45,936 bases of DNA. Origin: Bacilli bacterium. GTDB taxonomy: Bacteria; Bacillota_I; Bacilli_A; RF39; UBA660. The notes below the pieces were generated by a model. It made no database searches and was not told the origin of the DNA. It saw only the letters and a list, made by a program, of their open reading frames with translations. Positions 7,344-17,000 of the stretch are shown piece by piece. Numbering within the stretch: position 1 is the stretch's first letter; each line of letters begins with the position of its first letter. Where the stretch lies: NCBI GenBank assembly GCA_017473105.1, contig JAFUNE010000013.1, forward strand, positions 1-45,936, in the 5' to 3' direction. Position numbers and translations under genes: made by a program.

Positions 7344-9287
7344 ATGGAAGACAAAAACAAAAGAATGAGAGAATTAATAGATTTACTAAATGAAGCATCA
7401 GTTCAATATTATCAATATAGTACTCCTATAATGACTGATTATGAATATGATAAATTATATGATGAATTAGTAGAACTAGAAAATGAAACAAAAATTACAT
7501 ATGAAGATAGTCCAACAATAAATATAGAACATGAAATATCACAAACACTTGAAAAAGTAGAACATGCAAAACCAATGTTATCGCTTGCAAAAACAAAAAG
7601 TATAAGTGATTTAGAAAGTTTTGTTGGAGATAAAGAAGCATTACTATCTTGGAAACTAGATGGTCTTACAATAGTATTAACATATAAAAATGGAAAACTA
7701 ATTAGTGGAGTCACAAGAGGAAATGGAACAATTGGGGAAGTTGTAACTAAAAATGTAAAAGAATTTAAAAATATTCCATTAAGCATACCATTTAAAGGAG
7801 ATTTAATTGTAAGAGGAGAAGCTGTAATTAAATATTCTGATTTTAATAAAATGAATGAAGAACTTGATGAAGATAGTCAATATAAAAATCCAAGAAATTT
7901 ATGTTCTGGTTCAGTAAGACAACTAGATAGTAAAATAACAGCAAAAAGAAATGTTAATATTATAATTTTCTCACTTGTAGATTGTTCTGAAAAAATATCA
8001 AATTCAAAAAATGAACAATTTAATTGGCTAGATACACTAGGATTTGAAACAGTAGAGAGAATTATTGTTAATAAAAATAATATTGAAGAAGAAGTATTAA
8101 AATATAAAGATAAAATCATAGATTATGATATTCCATCAGACGGACTTGTTTTAACATTTGATGATATTGAATATGGATTATCACTTGGAATGACAAATAA
8201 ATTTCCAAAACATTCTTTAGCTTTTAAATGGCAAGATGAAACCGTAGAAACAAAACTATTAAATATAGACTGGCAAACATCAAGAACAGGACTAATTAAT
8301 CCAGTAGCAGTATTTGAACCAGTTGAAATAGAAGGGACTACAGTTTCTAGAGCATCCTTACATAATGTTTCAATATTAAAAAATTTAAAACTTGGTATAG
8401 GAGATACAATAGAAGTCTATAAAGCAAATATGATCATTCCACAAGTAGCAAATAATCTAACATGTAAAGATGATTATGAAATACCAAAAACGTGTAATGT
8501 ATGTAACCATGAAGCAAAAATAGTTTCAAATGATAATGTTAGTTATCTTTATTGTACAAATGATTACTGTAAAGCAAAATTGATAAAAAGACTAAGTTTA
8601 TTTACAACAAGAAATGCGATGAATATAGATGGTATATCAGATCAAATATTAACAAAACTAATAAATGAAAATCTTTTAAATGAATTCTCAGATTTATATA
8701 AACTTGAAAACCATAAAGAAAAAATATTAAGTTTTGAAGGATTTAAAGAAAAATCATATAATAATATGATAAATAGCATAAATAAATCTAGAAATGTAAA
8801 AATAGCTAACTTTATATATGCACTTGGTATAAAGGATATAGGACTTTCAAGAGCAAAATTAATTTGTTCATCATGCAACAATGATATTGAAAAAGTAAGA
8901 AATATATCATTTGAAGAACTTAGTAATATTGATGGTGTAGGAGAGATAATAGCATTAAATTGGATAAATACTTTTAAAGATGAAAGTTTTATAAATGAAT
9001 TTAATAATTTATTAAAAGAAATAGAATTCATCAAAGAAGAAACAAAAACATTAAAATTAGAAAACTTAACATTTGTAATAACAGGAAGTATAAATAATTT
9101 TAAAAATAGGGATGAAATGGTTGAATACATAGAAAGTTTTGGAGGAAAAACAGTAAGTAGTGTCTCATCAAAACTAAACTATTTAATAAATAATGATATA
9201 AATTCTACTTCATCAAAAAATAAAAAAGCAAAAGAACTAGGTATAAAAATAATAACTGAAGAAGAATTAATAGAAATGACAAAATAA
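7344..9287 (+). CDS. ligA: NAD-dependent DNA ligase (divergent active site)
   Basis: 647 residues, the normal LigA length. LigA seals nicks with NAD+ as AMP donor in replication and repair. Order: domain Ia helices with TDYEYDKLYDELVELE; adenylation domain with the lysine motif KLDG (K104); VRGEAV, NPRNLCSGSVRQLD and SDGLVLTFDD motifs; OB fold with VSRASLHN; Zn finger C384-C387-C404-C409; helix-hairpin-helix repeats; and a C-terminal BRCT (from about 572). Several near-invariant positions differ. The Glu two residues before the catalytic Lys in most LigA proteins (E113 in the E. coli enzyme) is Ser102, TRGDG is TRGNG, GEDVT is GEVVT, and QVGRTG is QTSRTG. It may be a second, specialised ligase in this genome. 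AAGGAG precedes the ATG. Confidence 0.9.
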   Translation: MEDKNKRMRELIDLLNEASVQYYQYSTPIMTDYEYDKLYDELVELENETKITYEDSPTINIEHEISQTLEKVEHAKPMLSLAKTKSISDLESFVGDKEALLSWKLDGLTIVLTYKNGKLISGVTRGNGTIGEVVTKNVKEFKNIPLSIPFKGDLIVRGEAVIKYSDFNKMNEELDEDSQYKNPRNLCSGSVRQLDSKITAKRNVNIIIFSLVDCSEKISNSKNEQFNWLDTLGFETVERIIVNKNNIEEEVLKYKDKIIDYDIPSDGLVLTFDDIEYGLSLGMTNKFPKHSLAFKWQDETVETKLLNIDWQTSRTGLINPVAVFEPVEIEGTTVSRASLHNVSILKNLKLGIGDTIEVYKANMIIPQVANNLTCKDDYEIPKTCNVCNHEAKIVSNDNVSYLYCTNDYCKAKLIKRLSLFTTRNAMNIDGISDQILTKLINENLLNEFSDLYKLENHKEKILSFEGFKEKSYNNMINSINKSRNVKIANFIYALGIKDIGLSRAKLICSSCNNDIEKVRNISFEELSNIDGVGEIIALNWINTFKDESFINEFNNLLKEIEFIKEETKTLKLENLTFVITGSINNFKNRDEMVEYIESFGGKTVSSVSSKLNYLINNDINSTSSKNKKAKELGIKIITEEELIEMTK

Positions 9288-9303
9288 TGTCATTTTTATT
9301 TTA
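9274..9303 (+). terminator. Terminator of ligA
   Basis: Stem AAATGAC (9274-9280) with GTCATTT (9289-9295), then a T-rich tail. The stop codon lies in the loop. Confidence 0.65.
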
Positions 9304-9349
9304 CACAAAAAATGACAAACAAAATGTAAATATAAAAAAAAGATATTTT

Positions 9350-9378
9350 TTGTCGAAAAAAGTATGATATACTATACA
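9350..9378 (+). promoter_or_regulatory. Promoter of the H1-tail membrane protein gene
   Basis: TTGTCG (9350-9355), 17-base spacer, TATACA (9373-9378), then AGGAGG at 9385-9390 and the ATG at 9400. Confidence 0.5.
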
Positions 9379-9399
9379 CATAGTAGGAGGAAGAATAGA

Positions 9400-9816
9400 A
9401 TGGCAAAAGATAGAAAACTTGTACTTAGTTGTAAAGAAGAACAAAAAATAGAGAAAGCATATTTAGAAACTTCTCAAGGAAAGATAGTATTTGCATTAAC
9501 ATTTGTTGCATGTTTTGCAATGTTAGTAGGATTACTAATTGAAACATACAAAGTTGCTGCAGAAGGAACAGGATTCCTAAATCCAGATAGTTTTTATTAT
9601 GAATATTCAAAAATGTTATTCATGTGGGGTGGAATTGCTGCTCTAATAGGATTATTCTTCTATATTAGATTTGCAATTGGTTATAAAAATGTAAAAACAA
9701 GAAGAGCGACTAAAAAAGCTGCACCAGCTGCTGAAAAGAAAGCTCCAGTTAAAAAGACTGCTGCTAAAAAAGCTCCAGCTAAAAAAACAACTAAAACAAC
9801 TACTAAGAAAAAATAA
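9400..9816 (+). CDS. Small two-TM membrane protein with Lys/Ala/Pro-rich histone-H1-like tail
   Basis: 138 residues. The start at 9400 is chosen because AGGAGG lies 9 bases upstream; an in-frame ATG at 9364 has no ribosome site and sits inside the promoter. After a charged N-terminus there are two membrane segments (IVFALTFVACFAMLVGLLI and MLFMWGGIAALIGLFFYIRFAIG) and then a tail of about 35 residues of KKAP, KKTA and KKTT units ending in KKK. Both ends are predicted cytoplasmic. The tail looks like histone H1 or bacterial H1-like nucleoid proteins and could bind DNA, RNA or acidic lipids. This is inference from composition only. It is flanked by its own promoter and terminator. I do not recognise a family. 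Confidence 0.6.
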   Translation: MAKDRKLVLSCKEEQKIEKAYLETSQGKIVFALTFVACFAMLVGLLIETYKVAAEGTGFLNPDSFYYEYSKMLFMWGGIAALIGLFFYIRFAIGYKNVKTRRATKKAAPAAEKKAPVKKTAAKKAPAKKTTKTTTKKK

Positions 9817-9836
9817 GAAAAATAAAACACAAAAAT

Positions 9837-9866
9837 AAAAAATGATTGCAAAATCATTTTTTTTTA
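9837..9866 (+). terminator. Terminator after the H1-tail gene
   Basis: Stem AAAATGAT with ATCATTTT around TGCAAA, then a run of T. Confidence 0.7.
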
Positions 9867-9915
9867 TGAATAAAAATGATAAAATATATATTAGAATATA
9901 GAATAGGGTGATTAA

Positions 9916-11787
9916 GTGAATTTTAATAATATTGGTTTTAGTTTACCTTCTCTTATATTTATAATAATTATCTTAAGTATATATATATTAAAGAATAGAA
10001 AAAGAGGATTAAGAGAGTATTTATTTATAGCATTAATGATAATTGTAGCTGTAATAGGATTACTAGAAATTATTATTCCATTTGCGATAACTATATCAAA
10101 AACAAATGCATTTACGAATATAGTTTCAAAATTATTTTTATCTCTTGTAGCAATATGGCAATTTATGTTTGTTTTTTACATAGATACGCTAGTTTATAAT
10201 GGAGATAGAAAACAAAATAAATTAGTAAGATATCCAATTTTGATTATCGCTACAATACTTATGTTATTTTTTATAGTGTCATTTATATTTATGGATATGG
10301 AATATAGTGGTGGAAAGCACGTAACAAATTATGCTATAACAGGAATGCCAACATTCTATATGTATTTAGATATAGTACTAGCAAGTATATTTGTTCTATA
10401 TTATATAAATATTCATATTGATTTTATAAAAAACATTTACATGAAACCAATAATTATTGTTTTAACCCTTTACTTTTTAATAATAATAGCTCAAATAGCG
10501 TTAAATATTGAATTAAATGAAATAACATTCTTCGGTTCACTATTAATCACAGTTATCTATTTCACAATAGAAAGCCAAGATTTTAAATTAATAGATGAAT
10601 ACAAAGAATCAAAAATAGAAGCCGAAAAAGAAGATAAAGCAAAAACTGCATTTTTAGTAAATATGTCACATGAAATAAGAACACCATTAAATACAATAAT
10701 AGGATTTGCACAAATAATAAATGAAGAACCAACATTTGACAGAGAACATTTTCAAAAAGATTTAAAAAATATAATTGATGCAAGTGAAACATTATCAAGT
10801 TTAATACATAATATATTAGATATATCAGTTATAGAATCAGATGAATTAATATTAAATGAAAAAGAATATATTTTAGAAAGTTTAATATTTGAAATAAATA
10901 GTTTAATACCATCTAAAATAACTAATGATGAATTAAGATTCACAATTGATATTGATCAAAATATACCAAGAGAATACTATGGAGACGCATATAAAATATT
11001 CAAAGTATTATCATATATATTATTAAATGCAATTGATAATACAACATATGGTGAAGTAAAACTTGAAATATCTGGAGAGAAAAAAGAAAATGGATATTTT
11101 GAACAAAAATTTGTAATTTACAATACAGGTCATACAATGAGTAATGAAAACTTCGAAAAAGATTTTGAAGATTTTGTAAAATTACAAAGTACTGGAGAGG
11201 GAAAACTTAGTAACATAAAACTAGGATTAATAATTGCAAAAGAATTAATAACACTATTAAATGGTGATATTGAATTTATAAATGCTAAAGGTCAAGGAAC
11301 AAGATATATTATAAAAATTAAACAAAAAATAGTAAGTGAATTACCAATTGGAAATATATTTGAAAACGTAACAAACGGACTTGCTACAACAAGAAACTTA
11401 CTTTATTTACCAGATAAAACAGCGATGGTTGTTGATGATGGAGAAGTAAACTTAGCAATGGCAAGAAAAAGCTTAGAGCAATATGGCTTAAAAATTATTA
11501 CAGTTAAAAGCGGAAAAGAATGTGTAGAAATAGTTAAGAATCAAAAAATAGACATAATCTTTTTAGATCACATGATGCCAGAAATGGATGGTATAGCAAC
11601 TATAAAAGCATTAAATTCAACAGGATGTGAAATACCACCAATAGTAGCATTAACAGCAAACAATTATGACGCATTAAAAACAGAATATATCGCACAAGGA
11701 TTTAATTATTATTTACAAAAACCAATTGTATTTAAAGAATTAAATAGGGTGATGAAAGAAATATTCGCACAAAACGAAGATGATTAA
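9916..11787 (+). CDS. 7-TM hybrid histidine kinase with intact His but degenerate ATP site
   Basis: 623 residues. GTG start at 9916, 6 bases after AGGGTG. Residues 1-220 hold about seven membrane segments. A coiled linker leads to HisKA with FLVNMSHEIRTPLN, where H252 is the phospho-acceptor. The following ATPase domain keeps the N-box Asn (LLNAIDNT), but the D-box DxGxG is NTGHT (N403, T407) and the G2 box GxGLGL is degraded to NIKLGL, so ATP binding by itself is doubtful. The C-terminal receiver is complete: VVDDG, acceptor D551 in FLDHMMPEMDG, LTAN and LQKPI. The next gene starts 18 bases downstream and is a paralogue of the same layout with the reciprocal defect. Likely role: signal-receiving, phospho-accepting half of a heteromeric sensor kinase. 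The input signal and the target of the receiver are unknown; no DNA-binding output gene is nearby. Confidence 0.88.
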   Translation: MNFNNIGFSLPSLIFIIIILSIYILKNRKRGLREYLFIALMIIVAVIGLLEIIIPFAITISKTNAFTNIVSKLFLSLVAIWQFMFVFYIDTLVYNGDRKQNKLVRYPILIIATILMLFFIVSFIFMDMEYSGGKHVTNYAITGMPTFYMYLDIVLASIFVLYYINIHIDFIKNIYMKPIIIVLTLYFLIIIAQIALNIELNEITFFGSLLITVIYFTIESQDFKLIDEYKESKIEAEKEDKAKTAFLVNMSHEIRTPLNTIIGFAQIINEEPTFDREHFQKDLKNIIDASETLSSLIHNILDISVIESDELILNEKEYILESLIFEINSLIPSKITNDELRFTIDIDQNIPREYYGDAYKIFKVLSYILLNAIDNTTYGEVKLEISGEKKENGYFEQKFVIYNTGHTMSNENFEKDFEDFVKLQSTGEGKLSNIKLGLIIAKELITLLNGDIEFINAKGQGTRYIIKIKQKIVSELPIGNIFENVTNGLATTRNLLYLPDKTAMVVDDGEVNLAMARKSLEQYGLKIITVKSGKECVEIVKNQKIDIIFLDHMMPEMDGIATIKALNSTGCEIPPIVALTANNYDALKTEYIAQGFNYYLQKPIVFKELNRVMKEIFAQNEDD

Positions 11788-11805
11788 TAGTAAAGGAGGA
11801 GAAAT

Positions 11806-13668
11806 ATGCAAAATGGATTATCACCAGCAATAGTAAGCTTATCAATCTTAATGATAATATTCATGATTTATGATACAAAAGAAAAAATAAATAATTTACA
11901 AAGTAAGCTTTTTAATACATTAACATATACAAGTTTTCTATTTTGCTTAATAACACTTCTTTATTCGACAATGCTAGTATCATTAAATTCATTTATAATT
12001 AATTTGGTATTTTGGAGAACATATAATTTACTATTTGTAGCATTTTGGGAAATATTACTTTTATTTCTAATAATTATAATTCAAAAATATAAAAATAAAA
12101 CAATGAAAGACTTATGGGAAACAAATATATTAGTAAGAGTAATATTGATAGTATTTACAATTTTAGAGGTTATATTATTATTGTTCCCACATGTTTCAAT
12201 ATATGAAAAATTTGATTTTAGAAATATCACTTTTACAAGTTTAATATTATCGATTTTAAGTATATTAATTTCACTATCAATAATTGTGATTATAAATGTC
12301 TTAATGAAAAAGAACAAAGAAAAATTAGATGAAGATGATAAAAAAAGTATTAATATGATTATATATTGTACACTATTTGTAATATTGCAAGTATTAATGC
12401 CTTCTATATCAATATATGCTTTTTCAACTGCGATAATAACATCAATTGTATATTTAACATATGCAAATCCAGATATAGAAATAACAAGAGAATTATCAAA
12501 AGCACAAAAAACTATAAAAGATAGTGCAAAAACAAAAACAGATTTCTTATCAAATGTAACATCTGAAATAAAAACACCAGTTAGTTATATAACATCGTTA
12601 TGTACAAATCTAGAAAATCTTGAAGAATATAATGTTGATGAAGTCAAAAAGACAATGAATCATATTATTTTATCAGGAAACAACTTATTAGAAATTGTAA
12701 ATAATGTACTGGATATTTCTAAAATTGAAAGTGGAAATGAAATAACTATAAAAAATGAATATAACATAAAAAATCTTATTGATGATATTTCTGGTGTAGT
12801 AAAATCAAAATTAGGACAAAAGAATGTAACACTTGAAGTAAACTTATCTGGAGAATTATCAAGTGTATATGAAGGAGATGTTATTAAAATATATCAAGTA
12901 TTACAAAATGTCTTAACAAATGCTGCTAAATATACAGAAGTAGGAAAAATAACATTTGATATTACAAGTACAAAGCTACCACTAGGAGAAAAATTATTAT
13001 TTAAAATTGCTGATACAGGAAATGGAATTAAACCTGATGACCAAGATAAATTATTTAAAAAAGGAACAAGATTAGAAAGTTCAATAGATAACGAAATTGA
13101 AGGAGCCGGATACGGACTATCAATAACTAAAGAGTATCTAGATTTAATGGAAGGAAAAATTTGGTTTGAAAGTGAGTATCAAGTAGGAACAACATTCTAC
13201 ATAGAAATACCACAAAAAGTTATAAATCCAACACCATTAAAAGAATTAATCAAGGAAGAATATGTATCTCAATCAACAGAAATTGACTGCGAGAATAAAG
13301 TAGCTTTAGTAGTAGATGATAATAAATTAAATAACAAAGTTATTAAGAGACTACTAGAAAGATATAAATTTAAAGTAGTTACAGTATCAAGTGGACAAGA
13401 CTGTATTTATAAAGTAAAAAGTGAAGAAAAATTCGATATAATATTTATGGACCAAGTAATGCCAGATATGTCAGGAATTGAAACAATGAAAGCATTAAGA
13501 GGATTAGATGGTTATGAATTACCACCATTAATCTCATTAACTGCAAATGCAGTTAGTGGAATGAAAGAGCATTACTTAGGAGAAGGATTTGATGAATATT
13601 TATCAAAACCAATAAATACAAGTGATCTTGAAAAAATATTAACAAAATATTTTAAGAAGACAAATTAA
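11806..13668 (+). CDS. 7-TM hybrid histidine kinase with complete ATP site but Ser replacing the phospho-acceptor His
   Basis: 620 residues, ATG with AAGGAGG 8 bases upstream. The layout is the same as in the preceding gene: about seven membrane segments (1-215), linker, HisKA-like dimerisation helix, HATPase and receiver. In the H-box the sequence is FLSNVTSEIKTPVS: the His position is Ser253 (codon TCT at 12562). The ATPase is intact: N-box QNVLTNAAKYTE, D-box DTGNGI with D403, G2 box GAGYGLSI. The receiver has VVDDN, acceptor D549 in FMDQVMPDMSG, LTAN and LSKPI. Such a protein cannot autophosphorylate on His in the usual way but could supply ATPase activity to the His-bearing neighbour in a mixed dimer. 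It shares a transcript with that neighbour. It could also be a pseudokinase scaffold. Confidence 0.88.
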   Translation: MQNGLSPAIVSLSILMIIFMIYDTKEKINNLQSKLFNTLTYTSFLFCLITLLYSTMLVSLNSFIINLVFWRTYNLLFVAFWEILLLFLIIIIQKYKNKTMKDLWETNILVRVILIVFTILEVILLLFPHVSIYEKFDFRNITFTSLILSILSILISLSIIVIINVLMKKNKEKLDEDDKKSINMIIYCTLFVILQVLMPSISIYAFSTAIITSIVYLTYANPDIEITRELSKAQKTIKDSAKTKTDFLSNVTSEIKTPVSYITSLCTNLENLEEYNVDEVKKTMNHIILSGNNLLEIVNNVLDISKIESGNEITIKNEYNIKNLIDDISGVVKSKLGQKNVTLEVNLSGELSSVYEGDVIKIYQVLQNVLTNAAKYTEVGKITFDITSTKLPLGEKLLFKIADTGNGIKPDDQDKLFKKGTRLESSIDNEIEGAGYGLSITKEYLDLMEGKIWFESEYQVGTTFYIEIPQKVINPTPLKELIKEEYVSQSTEIDCENKVALVVDDNKLNNKVIKRLLERYKFKVVTVSSGQDCIYKVKSEEKFDIIFMDQVMPDMSGIETMKALRGLDGYELPPLISLTANAVSGMKEHYLGEGFDEYLSKPINTSDLEKILTKYFKKTN

Positions 13669-13680
13669 TGTCTTCTTTTA
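13654..13680 (+). terminator. Possible weak terminator after the kinase pair
   Basis: Stem AAGAAGAC (13654-13661) with GTCTTCTT (13670-13677), then TTTA. The T-tail is short, so partial readthrough into the DUF4870-like gene is likely. Confidence 0.45.
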
Positions 13681-13696
13681 ATGTATAAGGAGACCT

Positions 13697-14014
13697 ATGA
13701 ATAACAAAGAAAAACTACAATCTATAGTTTCATATATTGGACCATTATCAATAGTAGTATATTTATTTGCAAACAATAAAGATGTAACATTTCATTCCAA
13801 ACAAGCAATAAGACTATTTATATATACATCAATATTATTAATAATTACATTATTAATAGGTAAAATAAAAATACTATGGAGACTATCAGATATAATATCT
13901 TCTTTAATAATACTATTAAATATATTTTTATCAGTACAAGGAATACAAAATATAATTAGTAATAAAAAAACAAAATTACCATTAATTAATAAAGTAATTA
14001 TAAAGAAAAAATGA
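13697..14014 (+). CDS. Small DUF4870-like membrane protein
   Basis: 105 residues with AAGGAG 6 bases before the ATG. Three hydrophobic stretches: IVSYIGPLSIVVYLFA, LFIYTSILLIITLLIG and IISSLIILLNIFLSVQGI. The first loop holds VTFHSKQAIRLFI, which recalls the HxxQA motif of DUF4870/Tic20-type small membrane proteins. It follows the hybrid kinases after a weak hairpin, so it may be cotranscribed with them. No function is assignable. There are no catalytic residues beyond the His of the loop. Confidence 0.55.
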   Translation: MNNKEKLQSIVSYIGPLSIVVYLFANNKDVTFHSKQAIRLFIYTSILLIITLLIGKIKILWRLSDIISSLIILLNIFLSVQGIQNIISNKKTKLPLINKVIIKKK

Positions 14015-14034
14015 TAAAATAAAAATAAGGTGAT
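14015..14034 (+). promoter_or_regulatory. Likely -10 and ribosome binding site of the giant nucleotidyltransferase-fold gene
   Basis: TAAAAT (14015-14020), then AAGGTGAT (14027-14034) before the ATG at 14038. The -10 is one mismatch from consensus and no -35 is clear. Confidence 0.35.
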
Positions 14035-14037
14035 AAT

Positions 14038-17000
14038 ATGAAATATAGACATAAAATATACCAATTGTTTAGTAAAAAATTAAATGTACCAAAGAGAATA
14101 CTTTCAAAAGTGTACAACAATAGAGTTACGCTAAAAGAGTATATTGAATACGAACTATATGGAAAAATACCACTAGAATGTCTTTTAGAAGAAGATAGAA
14201 AAATATTAGACAAATTTGGACTTGAAAAAATTTTATCATTAGATTGGGAACTTTTTAATATAAACTTCTATATTCATGATGAAATAGATTTAAATTTAAT
14301 ACTAAAAAATATTCCAAAAGAAGTTGAAGATATAAATGAAATATTATATGAGTTATTAAAAACAAAAATAAGACCAAGTCAATATTCGTCTAAAATGAAA
14401 GAACTATATCCTGATAGAATATTTTTAATTAAAGAAGATGATACAAAAGATATTAAACAAAAAAAAGAAAGATATAATGAAGGAGACGTATCACTTGAAA
14501 ATATACTAAAAGATTGGGAATTATATAAAGATAAAAAATTGGATTATTGTTTATCAAATGACAATAAAAATTCATATAAAATAACAGAAGAAGAATTAAG
14601 AAATTTTAAAAATAAATATGGTAATCTAGTATCATTAATAATAAAACATAATGATATATATAAGTTTATATATGAACATAATATTTTAAAAACAGAAGTT
14701 GAACAAAAAGAATTTATAAAAAAATTTACGGATGACTTAATTAAAGAAAAAAAATGGTCATATCAAAATATAGAATTATCAAATGAAGAATATATGGAAG
14801 TATTCAAGTATTCATCTTTAGAAGAATTTTTGAAAAATATACAAAGTAGTTATGGAACATATTTATTAGAAGAATTAAATACACTATCACCAAATTATAT
14901 ATTTAAAACAGAATTTCCATTTGAGTTATTCAAAGATCCAGGAGTTTTAGGTTTCGTAGGGATATATGGTTTAAAAAATACAATAGAATTTGATAGAGAA
15001 TGTGGTAATTTCTTTTCTAAAAATAATTTTAGAATATTAAAAATAATGTATGAAACATATATGCATTATGCACATGGTGCACAAGACGGATTAAAATTTT
15101 ATATAATACAACCAAGAGATGAAAATGGTAATTTATATGAAATACCATATAGAAAAGAAGATTTCTATGAAACTATAAGAAGAATGATAGTAAATGGTCC
15201 AACGAATTATGACTACGCAGAAAAAGCACCAAATTATTCGGACTTACAAGGCGAATTTAGAAAAAGATATCAAGAAATGTTCTTAAGTGAAGATGCACCA
15301 CAAGAATTACAAGATGCATTTTATACAAAAAAGATAACACCAAGATTATTAAAAGACCATCCGGAATATATAGAATATTTAAGAGGAAAAAATCTGCATT
15401 CTTGCTTTGAAAAAGAAAGCGCAAGAACGCAATTAGAAAGTGGATATTTTAAATATATCAATCTATATGAACATCTAAGTAAAAATCTTACATTTGATGA
15501 AATGATGGAGTATATTAAAGAATATGCAGATATAATAGAAATGTATTCGAATCTAGACTATCGTGATAGAGTTCACATAGATTTTATTATAGATACAGAA
15601 CCAACTTATGAAAGCATAATGAGTAGTACAGATGAATTATTTAGAAAAATGATTATAGAAAAAAAGAGTCCATATACACCAAATGTTCCGAAACATCTAA
15701 AAGAGAATCTTAGTGGGTTATTCATGAGAGAAGATGCACCAAAAGAATTATTAGAAATGTTCTATAGCAGAAAAATTGATAGAAGAATTTTTTTTCATCA
15801 TCCAGAATATAGAGAATACTTTAATAATATAGACCCAGAAGTTATTTGTAGACCATTACTAGTTTGGTCATCTAAACCAAATGGGGGAAGTAGACAAATA
15901 AATCTAATAGAAGACATAAAAGAAAAATTTGGTCATTCAGCAATTGATATAGTATTATGTTATGGAGAATACTTAGAAAAAATGAGTGAAACAAATGAAC
16001 TATTATATTTTAACCACTCATCAAATTATACAAAAGATGACTTACAAGATGAATTGGATAAACAAGTCTACGAATTAATAACAAGTGGGAAAACAAAATA
16101 TGATGAATATATGAGTGAATCATTTAAAAATAAACATCCAAATATGTTTTTAAGTGATAACGTTGAACAAGAAATAAAAGATAAATTTTATAATAGAGAA
16201 TTTAAAAAAGAAGATTTTGAAAATAATCCTGAACTATTAGATAAATTTGGAGATACAAATATAATATGCGGTTTATCACCAGAATACGCATGGCTTATTC
16301 CAATGTTTAAAAATTCAAAAAATGCAAATGAAAATAGACTAAAAGTATTAGATGAATTTTTAGAAATAAAAGATGTATCATTACAAAATGCATTCAAAGA
16401 ATATATGGCAGATTGCATAGATGAAATAGATTTAGAAAAAACAAAATATATTGCAGAAGTAATGAAAAGATTATCTTTATCTAATTCTAAAGAAATGATA
16501 ACTTTTAGAAAAGAACTAGCAGTACAAATACTTAATTCACAAGACCCGCTTTCAAGTTTAGATAAAATAGAAAGTATATTTATAAAAAATAATATACCAA
16601 CAGTCGGAAAAATATATTCATGTTTTGAAATATTACATCCTAATTTAGAAAAATTTGATTTTAGCCCAAGTTCAACAACATCACCAGTATTAAAAAAAAA
16701 TTCTAATGAAGGAAGAAAAGTAATAATATTTTCAGATTTAATAAAAGCATCATTTGGTTCAAATAATAGAAGTGTTAATAAATACTTATCAAATATTGAT
16801 GTTTCACATAGTTTATACGAAAACATAATAAATGGTAGTATAAAATATGATGAATTAACAATAGAAGAACAAAATGAATTAAAGCAATTTTTAAAACATT
16901 TAATAACTCTATATAACAATACAAAAAAAGGTAAACAAGATTTAAATGGATTTGAAGAAACAACTGATATAATCAAAGATATAACAGAAATAAAAAAACT

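Noticed and set aside
16188..16976. A 262-codon open frame on the minus strand inside the giant nucleotidyltransferase-fold gene
   Set aside because: It lies antisense to a well-supported coding region, has no ribosome site, and its Ser/Phe/Ile-rich product is what a reversed A+T-rich gene gives.
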